Of a DNA stretch of 33,164 nucleotides, positions 15,514 to 24,130 are shown in pieces. A program made the position numbers and the translations under genes. The stretch's first letter is position 1, and each line of letters opens with the position of its first letter. This DNA is from an uncultured Myxococcales bacterium (GTDB lineage: Bacteria > Myxococcota_A > Polyangia > Nannocystales > Nannocystaceae), in contig CADEGN010000056.1 in assembly GCA_902826865.1 (NCBI GenBank), positions 2,367 to 35,530 on the forward strand. The letters run 5' to 3'. The notes beneath the pieces were generated by a model, which was not told the origin of the DNA, made no database searches, and saw nothing but the letters and a program-made list of their open reading frames with translations.

Positions 15514-16053
15514 ATGGCCGCCGCCCCGCCGCAGACACGCACGCCGCGTGACGACGCGTCTCTCGCGGCAATCTTGGTCCTGCACGGTCCCAACCTCGAT
15601 CTGCTCGGGGACCGCGAACCGGAAATCTACGGCGACACCACCCTTGCGGCGCTCGACGCCGAGTTGCACGCCCTCGGTCAGCGACTCGGCGTGCGCGTCG
15701 AGACCCGTCAGAGCAACGCGGAGGGAGAACTCATCGATGAGCTCCATCGCGCTCGCAAGGGGTTCGCCGGCGTGATCATCAATCCCGGCGGATACACCCA
15801 CACCTCAGTGGCGATCCACGACGCGCTGCGGGCGGTGTCCGTGCCCGTCGTCGAGGTCCACCTGTCGAATCTCTACGCTCGTGAAGGGTTTCGCCAGCAG
15901 TCGCTCACCGCCGCGGCTTGCCGCGGCGTGATCATGGGCCTGGGGCCGGCGTCTTACTCCTTGGCCCTGCGCCACCTGGCCGCCCTGATGGGGGCGCCAC
16001 CCGCTCGCGAGTTCCCCGCTTCCGACGCCGATCGCCCACTGGAGCAGGCATGA
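15514..16053 (+). CDS. aroQ: Type II 3-dehydroquinate dehydratase
   Basis: AroQ removes water from 3-dehydroquinate to give 3-dehydroshikimate, the third shikimate-pathway step. The 179 residues include an extra N-terminal tail of about 19 residues before the usual start. Motifs are LVLHGPNLDLLG, the catalytic Tyr39 in REPEIYG, RQSNAEGELIDELH, IINPGGYTHTS with Asn90 and His96, and EVHLSN with His116 followed by REGFRQQS. The stop overlaps the accB start by 4 nt (ATGA). Many bacteria carry efp between aroQ and accB; here it is absent. With aroK and aroB about 2 kb upstream, three shikimate genes lie close together. Confidence 0.95.
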   Translation: MAAAPPQTRTPRDDASLAAILVLHGPNLDLLGDREPEIYGDTTLAALDAELHALGQRLGVRVETRQSNAEGELIDELHRARKGFAGVIINPGGYTHTSVAIHDALRAVSVPVVEVHLSNLYAREGFRQQSLTAAACRGVIMGLGPASYSLALRHLAALMGAPPAREFPASDADRPLEQA

Positions 16054-16550
16054 ACGATCCTGTCGACCCAAAGCTTCCTGATCTTCGCTATATCCGCGAG
16101 CTCGCGCGGGTGTTCAAGCAGTACGAGCTCGATGAGCTCGAGATCGAAGCCGGTGACCAGCGCATCCTGCTGCGCCAGGCTGACCTCGCCAGCGGGGCAA
16201 CCCACGCCGCGCCGCCGACCGCGGCCCCCACCTTCGTGCCGGTTGCCGCGGCTGCGCCGCGCGCCGAGTCGCCGGCGCCCGCGTCATCGCCGGCGGCCGA
16301 GGTCGCCTCCGGCGAGTTCATCACCACGCCCTTCGTCGGGACCTTCTATCGCTCGGCTCGTCCTGATACACCGGCGTTCGTAGAGGTCGGTAAGCGCGTC
16401 GCCGCCGGTGAGACGGTTTGCATCGTTGAGGCGATGAAGTTGTTCAACGAGATCGAGGCGGACTTCAACTGCGTGATCGACGAGATCTTGGTTGAGAACG
16501 GTCAGCCGGTCGAGTACGGCGCCAAACTCTTCCGGGTGCGCAAGCTGTGA
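16050..16550 (+). CDS. accB: Biotin carboxyl carrier protein of acetyl-CoA carboxylase
   Basis: AccB carries the biotin that is carboxylated by AccC and then donates CO2 to acetyl-CoA to make malonyl-CoA. The ATG at 16050, overlapping the aroQ stop, gives 166 residues. An N-terminal domain with RYIRELARVFKQYELDELEI is followed by an Ala/Pro-rich linker at about 48-85. The biotinyl domain starts at about 90 (TTPFVGTFYRS), and the biotin attachment site is Lys130 in VEAMKLFNEI. A longer open frame upstream lies inside aroQ and is not used. The GTG start of accC overlaps the stop by 4 nt, consistent with balanced production of the two subunits. Confidence 0.96.
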   Translation: MNDPVDPKLPDLRYIRELARVFKQYELDELEIEAGDQRILLRQADLASGATHAAPPTAAPTFVPVAAAAPRAESPAPASSPAAEVASGEFITTPFVGTFYRSARPDTPAFVEVGKRVAAGETVCIVEAMKLFNEIEADFNCVIDEILVENGQPVEYGAKLFRVRKL

Positions 16551-17980
16551 GCCGCGTGCCGGTCGCGTTTCGTCCACGCCAGCCGGGCGGTATCATCGAG
16601 ATCCGCAAGGTGCTGGTGGCCAACCGCGGTGAGATCGCGTTGCGGGTGATGCGAGCCTGTCGCGAGATGGGCATCCGCACCGTGGCGGTCCATTCAACGG
16701 TCGACGAGTCGTCGCTGCACGTGCGATTTGCCGACGAAGCGGTCTGCGTCGGACCGCCGCAGGCGGCGCAGAGCTACCTGCACATCCCCAACCTCATCGC
16801 CGCGGCCGAGCTGACCGGCGCCGATGCGGTTCACCCGGGCTATGGCTTCCTCTCTGAGCGCGCCGACTTCGCCCGGGTGTGCGCCCGCTGTGGGCTCAAT
16901 TTCATCGGTCCCAAGGCCGAGCATATGGCGTTGATGGGCGACAAGGTTCGCGCCCGTCAGACGATGGCGGACGCCGGTGTCCCGATCCTCCCCGGCACCG
17001 GGGTGGTCACGTCGAGCGCGGAGGCGATCGCGGCGGCCAAGTCGATCGGCATGCCCGTGATCATCAAGGCTTCGGCCGGCGGCGGTGGTCGCGGAATGAA
17101 AATCGTCCGCGACATCGACAAGCTCGCCGAGACCCTGGCGACGGCCCAGGCGGAGGCCCAGGCCGCGTTCGGCAATGGCGACGTGTACATCGAGCGTTAC
17201 GTCACCAGCCCGCGCCACATCGAGATCCAGGTCGTCTGCGACATGCATGGTGGGGCGATCGATCTGCTCGAGCGCGAGTGCTCGATCCAGCGCCGACATC
17301 AGAAGGTGATCGAAGAGGCGCCATCGGCCGTGTTGTCCGACGAGTTGCGCACGCAGATGCGTACCGCCGCCGTCAAGGCCTGCAAGGCGATCGGGTACCA
17401 GTCCGTCGGGACGCTTGAGTTCTTGCTCGATGCGCCCGAAGGCAGCCGGCCCCGCTTCTACTTCATGGAGATGAACACACGGATCCAGGTCGAGCACTGC
17501 GTGACCGAGATGATTACCGGGGTCGACCTCGTCCAAGAGCAGATCCGCCTCGCCACAGGCGAGAAACTCGGTCACCTCGACCGCGAACATCGCGCGCGCG
17601 GCCACGCGATCGAGTGCCGGATCAATGCTGAGGACCCGGTCAATTTCTCGCCCCAGCCCGGGACCATTACGGCGCTCCACTTCCCTGGGGGCTTCGGCGT
17701 GCGCGTCGACAGCCACATCCACCAAGGCTACCGGGTCCCACCGTACTATGACTCGATGCTCGCCAAGGTGATCGCCCACGGCAACGACCGCGAGCAGGCC
17801 CTCGCCCGCATCCGGCGCGCACTCGACGAGATCGTCGTCGAGGGTATCCGGACCAACGTGCCGCTCCACCGCTGGATCCTCAAGCAGCCGGCGTTCAAGA
17901 GCGGAAACTACAACACCCACTTTCTCGAGGCGAACCTCGACCCGGCCGCAGTGATGGCCGAAGTCGAGCCGCAGAGCTGA
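16547..17980 (+). CDS. accC: Biotin carboxylase subunit of acetyl-CoA carboxylase
   Basis: AccC carboxylates the biotin on AccB using ATP and bicarbonate. The 477 residues include about 18 extra N-terminal residues before the usual start IRKVLVANRGEIALR, because the likely GTG start overlaps accB. The ATP-grasp glycine loop is ASAGGGGRGMK at about 175-185. The active-site strand EMNTRIQVEH spans 308-317, and ECRINAEDP follows. IERYVTSPRHIEIQV and LLERECSIQRRHQK are also family hallmarks. The next gene begins 15 nt later. The carboxyltransferase genes accA and accD are not in the window. Confidence 0.96.
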   Translation: MSRVPVAFRPRQPGGIIEIRKVLVANRGEIALRVMRACREMGIRTVAVHSTVDESSLHVRFADEAVCVGPPQAAQSYLHIPNLIAAAELTGADAVHPGYGFLSERADFARVCARCGLNFIGPKAEHMALMGDKVRARQTMADAGVPILPGTGVVTSSAEAIAAAKSIGMPVIIKASAGGGGRGMKIVRDIDKLAETLATAQAEAQAAFGNGDVYIERYVTSPRHIEIQVVCDMHGGAIDLLERECSIQRRHQKVIEEAPSAVLSDELRTQMRTAAVKACKAIGYQSVGTLEFLLDAPEGSRPRFYFMEMNTRIQVEHCVTEMITGVDLVQEQIRLATGEKLGHLDREHRARGHAIECRINAEDPVNFSPQPGTITALHFPGGFGVRVDSHIHQGYRVPPYYDSMLAKVIAHGNDREQALARIRRALDEIVVEGIRTNVPLHRWILKQPAFKSGNYNTHFLEANLDPAAVMAEVEPQS

Positions 17981-17995
17981 GAACGACGATTGGCC

Positions 17996-20791
17996 GTGGC
18001 GTTCAGCAAGGAAAAGGCACACGAGCGCGCCGAGAAGTTCGCGGCCAAGGGCCAGCACGATCGTGCGGCCAAGGAATACCAGGCGATTGTCGATGCCGAT
18101 CCGAAGGATATCCGGGCGTGGTTGATGCTCGCCGACTGCATGGTCCGCTGCGGCGATCGAGCCGGCGCGGTTGAGCGCTACCTTCAGGTGGCGAGTTTCT
18201 ACTCGGCGCAGCGGCAGCCACAGAAGGCGCTCGCGGTCTATCGCCAGGTGGTGAACCTCGATGCCCGGCGGCTCGACGTTCATCAGAAGATCGCGCAGCT
18301 CAACCTTGAGCTCGGGCGGATTCCCGATGCCGTGGCAATTCTCGAGCAGCTCGGTCAGGCGCAATTGCACGCCGGCAACGTCGCGGATGCAGCGATTACC
18401 TTCGAGGCGATCGCCAATGCCGAGCCAGCCGCCGTGGGCAAGCGCTTGCGTGTGGCCGAGCTGTACTCGCGCGAGCGCCACGTCGACAAAGCGATCGAGC
18501 ATTTTCGGATTGCCGGCGATCAGCTGCTCGCAACCGGACGCAAGGCCGACTTCGTCCGCGTGGCCGAACGCCTCATCTACCACGACAACGACGACCGGCC
18601 GACCATCCGCTCGCTCGCGCGCGTCTACCTCGAGCTCGGCGATGGTCGTCGCGCATTGATGAAGCTGAACGCTCTGCTCCACGCCGATGCGCACGATCGC
18701 GAGGGCCTCGAGCTCTTGGCGGAAACCTTCTTGGCCCTCGACAAGCCGGACAAGGCGGTGAGCGCCGCGGTCGAACTAGTGCGCGATCTTCAAGCAGGTG
18801 GGCCGGAGCATGGGGCGGAGGTCCTCCGCGTGGCTCGGCGGGCGTACGCGTGGGATCCTACCAACGCCGAGCTGCGGGCGATCGTTCGCGCCGCAGGCGA
18901 TCCGTCTCCGGCTCCGGCTCCGGCCATCGCGAGTGCCCAGGATGTTTCTGAAACCGAGCTGCTCGACGAGGGCGACGTCGAGGAGCTCAGCGACGAGGCC
19001 GAGATACTGCCCGCGGATTCGGCCGCGATCTCCCTCGGTGAGCCGGCTCGCGGCGCGGCCCGGCGCGCCAGCCAAACGGTGCCTGTCAGGCACACGTCGT
19101 CGATGACGCAGTCAGTTCTTTCCGAGGTCGATGGCGCCGAAGTGCGCGAGCCCGACGGCCTCGACTTCGACAAGATCCTGTTCGAGGCGCGGGTGTACAT
19201 CAAGTACCGCCTGTTCGAGCACGCCATCGAGCACATCCAGGAGCTGCTCGGACGCGACTCGAAGCACGTGGGAGCACTCGCGCTGCGGGCCCGCGCCCTG
19301 GGGGAGCTCGGTCGCTCCCAGGAATCCGCGGACACGCACGTTCACGTCGCCCGCCTGGTTGCCGATCGCGACCCGAAGCTGGCGCGCGAGCACATCGACG
19401 CCGCGCTCGTAGCCGTGCCTGGGTTCCGCCCCGCGGCCCAGTTGCAGGCGGTACTCAATGACGCGGGTGGTCCCGGCACGTCTGAAACGGGTCCCGTCGC
19501 CGTGGATGACGCGCTACTGAGCGCCGGTGACAGCGGCATTTTCGACGTGGTCGGCGACCACGACTCGGGGCCGGTGCGTGCGCCTGGGGGCGACGACGAA
19601 CCAGAGTTCGACATTGCGCTGGCGGAGCCCGAGTCGGAGGCGGTTGCGACGCGCCCAATCCCCGTGGAAAACCGCTTCGGCCTGTCGGACGCGCGGCCGT
19701 TGCCGGGCCCCGATGCGGCGGGTGATGAAACGAGTGTCACCGCGGCGGTCCGCAGTAGCGCTGCTGATCGCACGCCGGCGTCCGGCTATCGCCCCGCCGC
19801 CGCACCTGAGCCGGGGGCGCCTACTCCGGTCGAGGATCGCGGTCGTGTCGGTTTCGACTCGTCGGCGTTGCGCACGGGCGTGCAGCACCCCGCCGCCGGC
19901 GACCGTCCGCCGACGGCAAGTGAGCAGGATTTTGACGACGCCCGCGCGCGTGGGCGCCCGGCGCCCGTGGCGGATGACGACGGCGAAGGATCATTCGTCG
20001 ACGACACGACCACGCAGCAACCGGTCCCGCGGCCGACCGCGACCGCGCATATTCCACCGCCGGTCGCTGTTCGCCGCGCGACGCCGCCGGTGCAGACATC
20101 ACTGCGGCCACCCCACGTCGATCTCAGCGACGAGATCGCCGAGGTTCGCTTCTACCTCGACCAAGGCCTCGAGGACGACGCTCGCAGCGCTCTCGAGGAG
20201 CTCGAACGCCGACACCCGGACCATCCCGAATTGGCCGCTATTCGCGCCCAACTCGAGCAAGAGGCCGAGCCGCCGGTGCAACGCTCGGGGGCCAGTCCGC
20301 TGGTACTGCTGACATCGGACGACGAGGACGAAGAGGAGAACGCGTACCTCTCTGCGCTGTTCCAAGAGCCGCACGACAACAAGCCCAAGCAGAAGCAGAC
20401 GGAGATCCGGGCGTCGTCCACCGGCAATGAGCCCAACGATGCGGCAACGGCCTACGACCTCGGCGTGGCCTACCGCGAAATGGGCCTGGTCGACGACGCG
20501 ATCGAGCAGTTTGAGCTCGCGGCCAGGGATCGATTGTGGCAAGCGCGGGCATGGGTCATGTGCGGGACCCTCCGGCTTCATCGCGGCGAGCCTGAGCGGG
20601 CGCTCACTGATCTTCGCCGGGCGATCGATGCCGCGACCAACGAGGCCGAGTTGTACGAGGCGAAGTACGAGCTCGCTGCGCTGGCCGAGCGGCTCGGCGA
20701 CATCGACATGGCCATCGTTGAGCTCGAAGACATCGGTGAAGGCTACCGCGATCGCGACGATCGACTCGCGGCTCTGCGAGCCACGCGATGA
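17996..20791 (+). CDS. Large tetratricopeptide-repeat protein, function unknown
   Basis: This 931-residue protein has three TPR segments separated by acidic or disordered linkers. The N-terminal block (about 1-290) contains helix pairs such as HDRAAKEYQAIVDADPKD and QKALAVYRQVVNLDARRL. A middle block is at about 375-480. A disordered Pro/Asp/Ala-rich stretch runs from about 485 to 700. A C-terminal block (about 705-931) has RFYLDQGLEDDARSALEELE and VDDAIEQFELAARD. No signal peptide or membrane segment is seen, so it is probably a cytoplasmic scaffold. The GTG at 17996 gives the start VAFSKEKAHERA; a TTG at 17990 is the alternative. It lies after accC and overlaps the next gene by 4 nt. No catalytic domain is visible. 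Confidence 0.85.
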   Translation: MAFSKEKAHERAEKFAAKGQHDRAAKEYQAIVDADPKDIRAWLMLADCMVRCGDRAGAVERYLQVASFYSAQRQPQKALAVYRQVVNLDARRLDVHQKIAQLNLELGRIPDAVAILEQLGQAQLHAGNVADAAITFEAIANAEPAAVGKRLRVAELYSRERHVDKAIEHFRIAGDQLLATGRKADFVRVAERLIYHDNDDRPTIRSLARVYLELGDGRRALMKLNALLHADAHDREGLELLAETFLALDKPDKAVSAAVELVRDLQAGGPEHGAEVLRVARRAYAWDPTNAELRAIVRAAGDPSPAPAPAIASAQDVSETELLDEGDVEELSDEAEILPADSAAISLGEPARGAARRASQTVPVRHTSSMTQSVLSEVDGAEVREPDGLDFDKILFEARVYIKYRLFEHAIEHIQELLGRDSKHVGALALRARALGELGRSQESADTHVHVARLVADRDPKLAREHIDAALVAVPGFRPAAQLQAVLNDAGGPGTSETGPVAVDDALLSAGDSGIFDVVGDHDSGPVRAPGGDDEPEFDIALAEPESEAVATRPIPVENRFGLSDARPLPGPDAAGDETSVTAAVRSSAADRTPASGYRPAAAPEPGAPTPVEDRGRVGFDSSALRTGVQHPAAGDRPPTASEQDFDDARARGRPAPVADDDGEGSFVDDTTTQQPVPRPTATAHIPPPVAVRRATPPVQTSLRPPHVDLSDEIAEVRFYLDQGLEDDARSALEELERRHPDHPELAAIRAQLEQEAEPPVQRSGASPLVLLTSDDEDEEENAYLSALFQEPHDNKPKQKQTEIRASSTGNEPNDAATAYDLGVAYREMGLVDDAIEQFELAARDRLWQARAWVMCGTLRLHRGEPERALTDLRRAIDAATNEAELYEAKYELAALAERLGDIDMAIVELEDIGEGYRDRDDRLAALRATR

Positions 20792-21966
20792 TCGATCGCC
20801 GTGGGCGCTCGACCGTTTCGGTCCACGGAGGTGAGCCGGAGGTGCGAGCCGATCGCAGCGTCACTCCACCCGTGGTGCTTTCGTCGACGTACCCGTTTGC
20901 TGACACCGCCGAGCTCGTGGCGTACATGGAAGGGCGCATCGAGCGGCCGCACGAGTACGGGCGTTATGGCAACCCCACGGTCGCTGCCGTCGAGGCCAAG
21001 CTCGCCGCCCTCGAGGGCGCCGAAGCGGCGGTGCTCACGGCTTCCGGCATGGCGGCGATCACGACGACGTTGTTTGCGCTGCTGCGCGCCGGTCAGCACG
21101 TGGTTATGACCTCGGACGTCTACCGCAAGACCCGCGTGTTCGTCCGCGATACCCTCGTGCGTTTCGGCGTCGAGGCGGACGTGGTCGAGCCAAACGCCGG
21201 GGCGATCGCCGCGGTACTCCGCCCGGCCACGCGCGTCATCCTCACCGAGTGTCCGACGAATCCGTATCTCCGGGTCGTCGACCTGCCGGCTGTGGTTGCG
21301 GCTGCGCGAGCGGGGCGGGCCAAGGTCGTGGTGGATGCGACATTTGCCACGCCTATCAACTATCGACCCCTCGCGCTCGGGGCGGATCTGGTGGTTCATT
21401 CGACCACGAAGTACCTCGGCGGACACAACGATGTGCTTGGCGGTGTGGTCCTTGGTCGCGCGCCGCATGTGGATGCGATTCGCGAGCAACTCGGGACCCT
21501 CGGAGGGATCGCCGACCCGCTCGGCGCCTACCTCGTCGGGCGCGGCTGCAAGACGCTGGCGCTTCGCGTGCGCGAGCAGAATCGCAGCGCCCTCGCGCTG
21601 GCCCAGCTGCTTGAGGGGCATCGCGCGGTTGCGCAGGTATGGTATCCGCTCCTCGCCAGTCACCCCGACCACGAGATCGCGGTCCGCGATCTCTCCGGCG
21701 GCGGCGCGGTGATTTCTTTCGAGCTCCGCGGTGGTCTGGCCGCGGGCACTAAGTTTGTCGATGCGTTGCGCATCGCCAAACTCGCGGCGAGTCTCGGCGG
21801 CGTGGAGAGCCTGGTCGAACAGCCGGCACTGATGAGCTACCACGAGCTGGCGCCCGAGGAGCGCGCCGCGATCGGCATCCGCGAGGGGCTCGTGCGATTG
21901 TCGGTCGGCATCGAGGATCTAGAGGATCTGCGCGACGATGTCATGGCCGCGCTTGATCAGTTGTGA
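20788..21966 (+). CDS. Cys/Met-metabolism PLP enzyme, cystathionine gamma-synthase-like
   Basis: This 392-residue protein belongs to the trans-sulfuration group of pyridoxal-phosphate enzymes, which act on homoserine esters, cystathionine or methionine. Visible motifs are TPPVVLSSTYPF, YGRYGNPTVAAVE, the cofactor-stacking segment TASGMAAI, VVDATFATPINYRPL and the Schiff-base lysine Lys208 in HSTTKYLGGHND. The C-terminal part LAPEERAAIGIREGLVRLSVGIEDLEDL matches the MetB/MetC group. MetB (cystathionine gamma-synthase), O-succinylhomoserine sulfhydrylase and methionine gamma-lyase cannot be told apart safely from motifs. Its ATG overlaps the stop of the TPR gene, so its translation probably depends on that gene. 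Confidence 0.9.
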   Translation: MIDRRGRSTVSVHGGEPEVRADRSVTPPVVLSSTYPFADTAELVAYMEGRIERPHEYGRYGNPTVAAVEAKLAALEGAEAAVLTASGMAAITTTLFALLRAGQHVVMTSDVYRKTRVFVRDTLVRFGVEADVVEPNAGAIAAVLRPATRVILTECPTNPYLRVVDLPAVVAAARAGRAKVVVDATFATPINYRPLALGADLVVHSTTKYLGGHNDVLGGVVLGRAPHVDAIREQLGTLGGIADPLGAYLVGRGCKTLALRVREQNRSALALAQLLEGHRAVAQVWYPLLASHPDHEIAVRDLSGGGAVISFELRGGLAAGTKFVDALRIAKLAASLGGVESLVEQPALMSYHELAPEERAAIGIREGLVRLSVGIEDLEDLRDDVMAALDQL

Positions 21967-21978
21967 TGCCCTGGCTGG

Positions 21979-21992
21979 CGACCACGTGGTCG
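21979..21992. promoter_or_regulatory. 14-bp perfect palindrome upstream of tig
   Basis: CGACCACGTGGTCG is a perfect palindrome with a CACGTG core, 13 nt after the metB-like stop and about 270 nt before tig. It could be a dimeric repressor site or part of a terminator stem; no T-run follows. Confidence 0.35.
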
Positions 21993-22093
21993 AGCCCGTC
22001 GTGGCCGCTTTCTTCTCGCCGGCTCTGGCGCCGACCGGTCTGTCTGGCCTCTGGGTTCGACGGGTCCGGGAGGTCCGGCTTGCGCGTCCGCAA

Positions 22094-22111
22094 CCTGGGT
22101 CCGGGCCCAGG
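22094..22111 (+). terminator. Weak hairpin in the metB-tig spacer
   Basis: CCTGGG and CCCAGG flank a 6-nt loop. It has no T-run. The rest of the 298-nt spacer holds no gene that I can support. Confidence 0.25.
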
Positions 22112-22197
22112 CAACCGGCGAGGAGACTCACGTCGAGCGTTGCGAACGCTGGCGCCGCGCCTCGGCGTGGCGCACCTCCGGCAGGCCTGCTCGAGGC

Positions 22198-22226
22198 TTG
22201 TCCGGTGCGCGCCCGGCCTGTTAGAA
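22198..22226 (+). promoter_or_regulatory. Probable tig promoter
   Basis: TTGTCC (22198-22203) and TTAGAA (22221-22226) are separated by 17 nt, the optimal spacing for a housekeeping sigma factor. The leader to the ATG at 22265 would be about 32 nt. Confidence 0.5.
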
Positions 22227-22264
22227 GCGTGTCCCTTCCCCTTCCGAGGACCGAGAGAATCGCC

Positions 22265-23620
22265 ATGCAGTCCACCGTCGAGCGCATCAGCCCCGTCGAG
22301 TGTCGCGTCGTCGTCGAGATCCCGTGGGCCGACGTGTCAGGTCGCCTGCAGGAGAAGATGCGCGAGATTTCGCGGCGCGCGAGGGTGCCGGGCTTCCGGC
22401 CAGGCAAGGTTCCACCGACCGTGGTTGAGCGGATGTTCGGCAAGGGTGTCCGGCAGGAGCTTGCCCGCGATCTCGTCCAAGAGACGTTCCAAGCCGCCGC
22501 TGCGAACAACAACGTCGTGCCGCTGACGCAACCCGTCGTGGAGAGCTCGAAGCTCGAGCACGATGCGCCGTTCACCTACGCCGCGCGCTTCGAGGTCACG
22601 CCGCCGCTCGAGCCCAAGGATTACACCGACGTCGAGGTGCGTCGTCGTCCAGCGGTGGTCGATGCAGCCAAGGTTGATGCCGAGCTCGAGCGCCGCCGCG
22701 AGCACCTCACCGAACTCCGTCCGTTGCCCGAGGGCGAGACCCGCACCGCCACCGCACCAGGTGACGTGTGGACCGTCGACGTCGAGGGAGCGATCGGTGA
22801 GTCGCGGGTCACGCGCAAGGACGTCCGCGTCGATATCGGCGCCGAGAAAAACGAGTTTGTCCCCGGTCTCGCGGCGGCGATGGCCACGCTCGAGTTGGCG
22901 GATGTCGGCAAGCTGAAGACGCTGCGTTTCATGCCGCCGGCCGAGCGTATGCGTAGCGACCTGCGCGGGAAGGAAGCGGTGCTGTCGCTTGGCCTTCGCG
23001 AAGTCCGGGTCAAGCAAGTGCCCGCGCTCGACGACGACTTCGCGCGCGACACGGGTGAGGCCGAGACGCTGGTCGAGCTGCGCACGAAGATCGAAGACAA
23101 GCTGCGACAAGAGGACCAAGACGAGGCCGAGCGTGCGGCGCGTCGACGGCTCGTCACCAGCTTGCTCGAGCGCAACCCGTTCGAACCTGCGCCGTCGATG
23201 GTCGCACGTGAGGTTGCGGCCCAGGTGGACGCGACCAAGCGTCAGCTCGCGCAGCAGGGAATCAAGCTGTCCCAGGTTGGAACGAGCGAGGGCCAGCTCG
23301 CCGGTCGAATCCGGCCGCAGGCTCTCTTCAACGTCAAGGCCTATCTTCTGCTCGATGCGATCGGCAAGCGCGAGAACGTCGACGTGTCGGACGCCGACTT
23401 CGAGGCCGAGCTGACCAAGATGGCCGAGGAGGGCGGACAGAATCTCGCCCGGATGCGCGCACAGATGGAGAAGAACAACCAGCTGATCCTGTTGCGGGCC
23501 CAGATGCGCGAGGAGCGAATCCTCGATTTTCTCATGGGCAAGGCGGTTGTTACCGAGGCCCCCGATCCCGAGGGCGAAGCGGACGACGGCGGGGTGTCGG
23601 GCGGCGACGTACCCGCCTGA
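22265..23620 (+). CDS. tig: Trigger factor, ribosome-bound chaperone and prolyl isomerase
   Basis: Trigger factor binds the ribosome exit tunnel and shields nascent chains. The ATG at 22265 gives 451 residues, close to the family norm. The ribosome-binding signature GFRPGKVP is at 43-50, the same numbering as in E. coli. The FKBP-like middle domain is at about 155-245 (DIGAEKNEFVPGL). The C-terminal chaperone arms from about 255 contain VPALDDDFARD. The last 20 residues are acidic and Gly-rich. A longer open frame from 21938 is spacer DNA and carries no family sequence. It heads the classical tig-clpP-clpX cluster, though a 510-nt gap separates it from clpP. Confidence 0.95.
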   Translation: MQSTVERISPVECRVVVEIPWADVSGRLQEKMREISRRARVPGFRPGKVPPTVVERMFGKGVRQELARDLVQETFQAAAANNNVVPLTQPVVESSKLEHDAPFTYAARFEVTPPLEPKDYTDVEVRRRPAVVDAAKVDAELERRREHLTELRPLPEGETRTATAPGDVWTVDVEGAIGESRVTRKDVRVDIGAEKNEFVPGLAAAMATLELADVGKLKTLRFMPPAERMRSDLRGKEAVLSLGLREVRVKQVPALDDDFARDTGEAETLVELRTKIEDKLRQEDQDEAERAARRRLVTSLLERNPFEPAPSMVAREVAAQVDATKRQLAQQGIKLSQVGTSEGQLAGRIRPQALFNVKAYLLLDAIGKRENVDVSDADFEAELTKMAEEGGQNLARMRAQMEKNNQLILLRAQMREERILDFLMGKAVVTEAPDPEGEADDGGVSGGDVPA

Positions 23621-23643
23621 TCGACCGCCTCCGCGCGCAACGA

Positions 23644-23661
23644 ACCCCGTTAGATCGGGGT
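23644..23661 (+). terminator. Possible tig terminator
   Basis: ACCCCG and CGGGGT form a 6-bp stem around TTAGAT, 23 nt after the tig stop. There is no T-run. Confidence 0.35.
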
Positions 23662-24130
23662 GATCCTGTCGACATGGGTGGGTTGTGCGGCCCGCCACGC
23701 TCACGTGGTCGCGGGCATCGGATCGTCGGCGTCAACGCCGTTTTCGGTCGGTGTCCCGAGTCCACCCGTTTGGGGGGTAAAGACCCTCGATTTGGAACGA
23801 GCAACGCGAGCCGACACGGCGCCCGAGATGGGACAGAGCGGCCGATAACATCACCATCGGGCGGTCCATTGCGGGATGCTGGCCCGAGATGTCGCGGTTG
23901 CGTGCCCGAGCGCGCCGATGCCCAACGACCTCCCGAAATGGGCTCGTGAGAACGGCTCAAGCTGCCCGAAATCGGCGCCGATACCCCACTTGCATCGCGG
24001 GGCACGCCCGTACAACATAGCTAGCAATGTCCCACGTCACGCTCCATATCGAACCTCCCGATGCCGGGACCGATCGCGTGGCCATGACATGCCCGGCGCA
24101 AGCAGCAGCGCGGGCCCCCGAGGACCCCCG
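23662..24130. other. Gene-free spacer ahead of clpP
   Basis: About 470 nt without a supported gene. The clpP frame stays open upstream to 23876, but that translation has no family sequence and starts with no ribosome site. A CCCGARATG motif recurs at about 23822, 23883 and 23934. Around 23990-24020, ACTTGCAT and CCCGTACAACAT faintly resemble a heat-shock-type promoter. This spacer may hold the clpP promoter and a long leader. Confidence 0.4.

Noticed and set aside
16694..18694. 666-residue minus-strand open frame opposite accC and the TPR gene
   Set aside because: It crosses two well-supported genes and shows no family motif. Long antisense frames are common in GC-rich DNA.
23876..24130. Upstream extension of clpP by 85 residues
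   Set aside because: The sequence has no ClpP similarity, and the ATG at 24131 gives the normal length.
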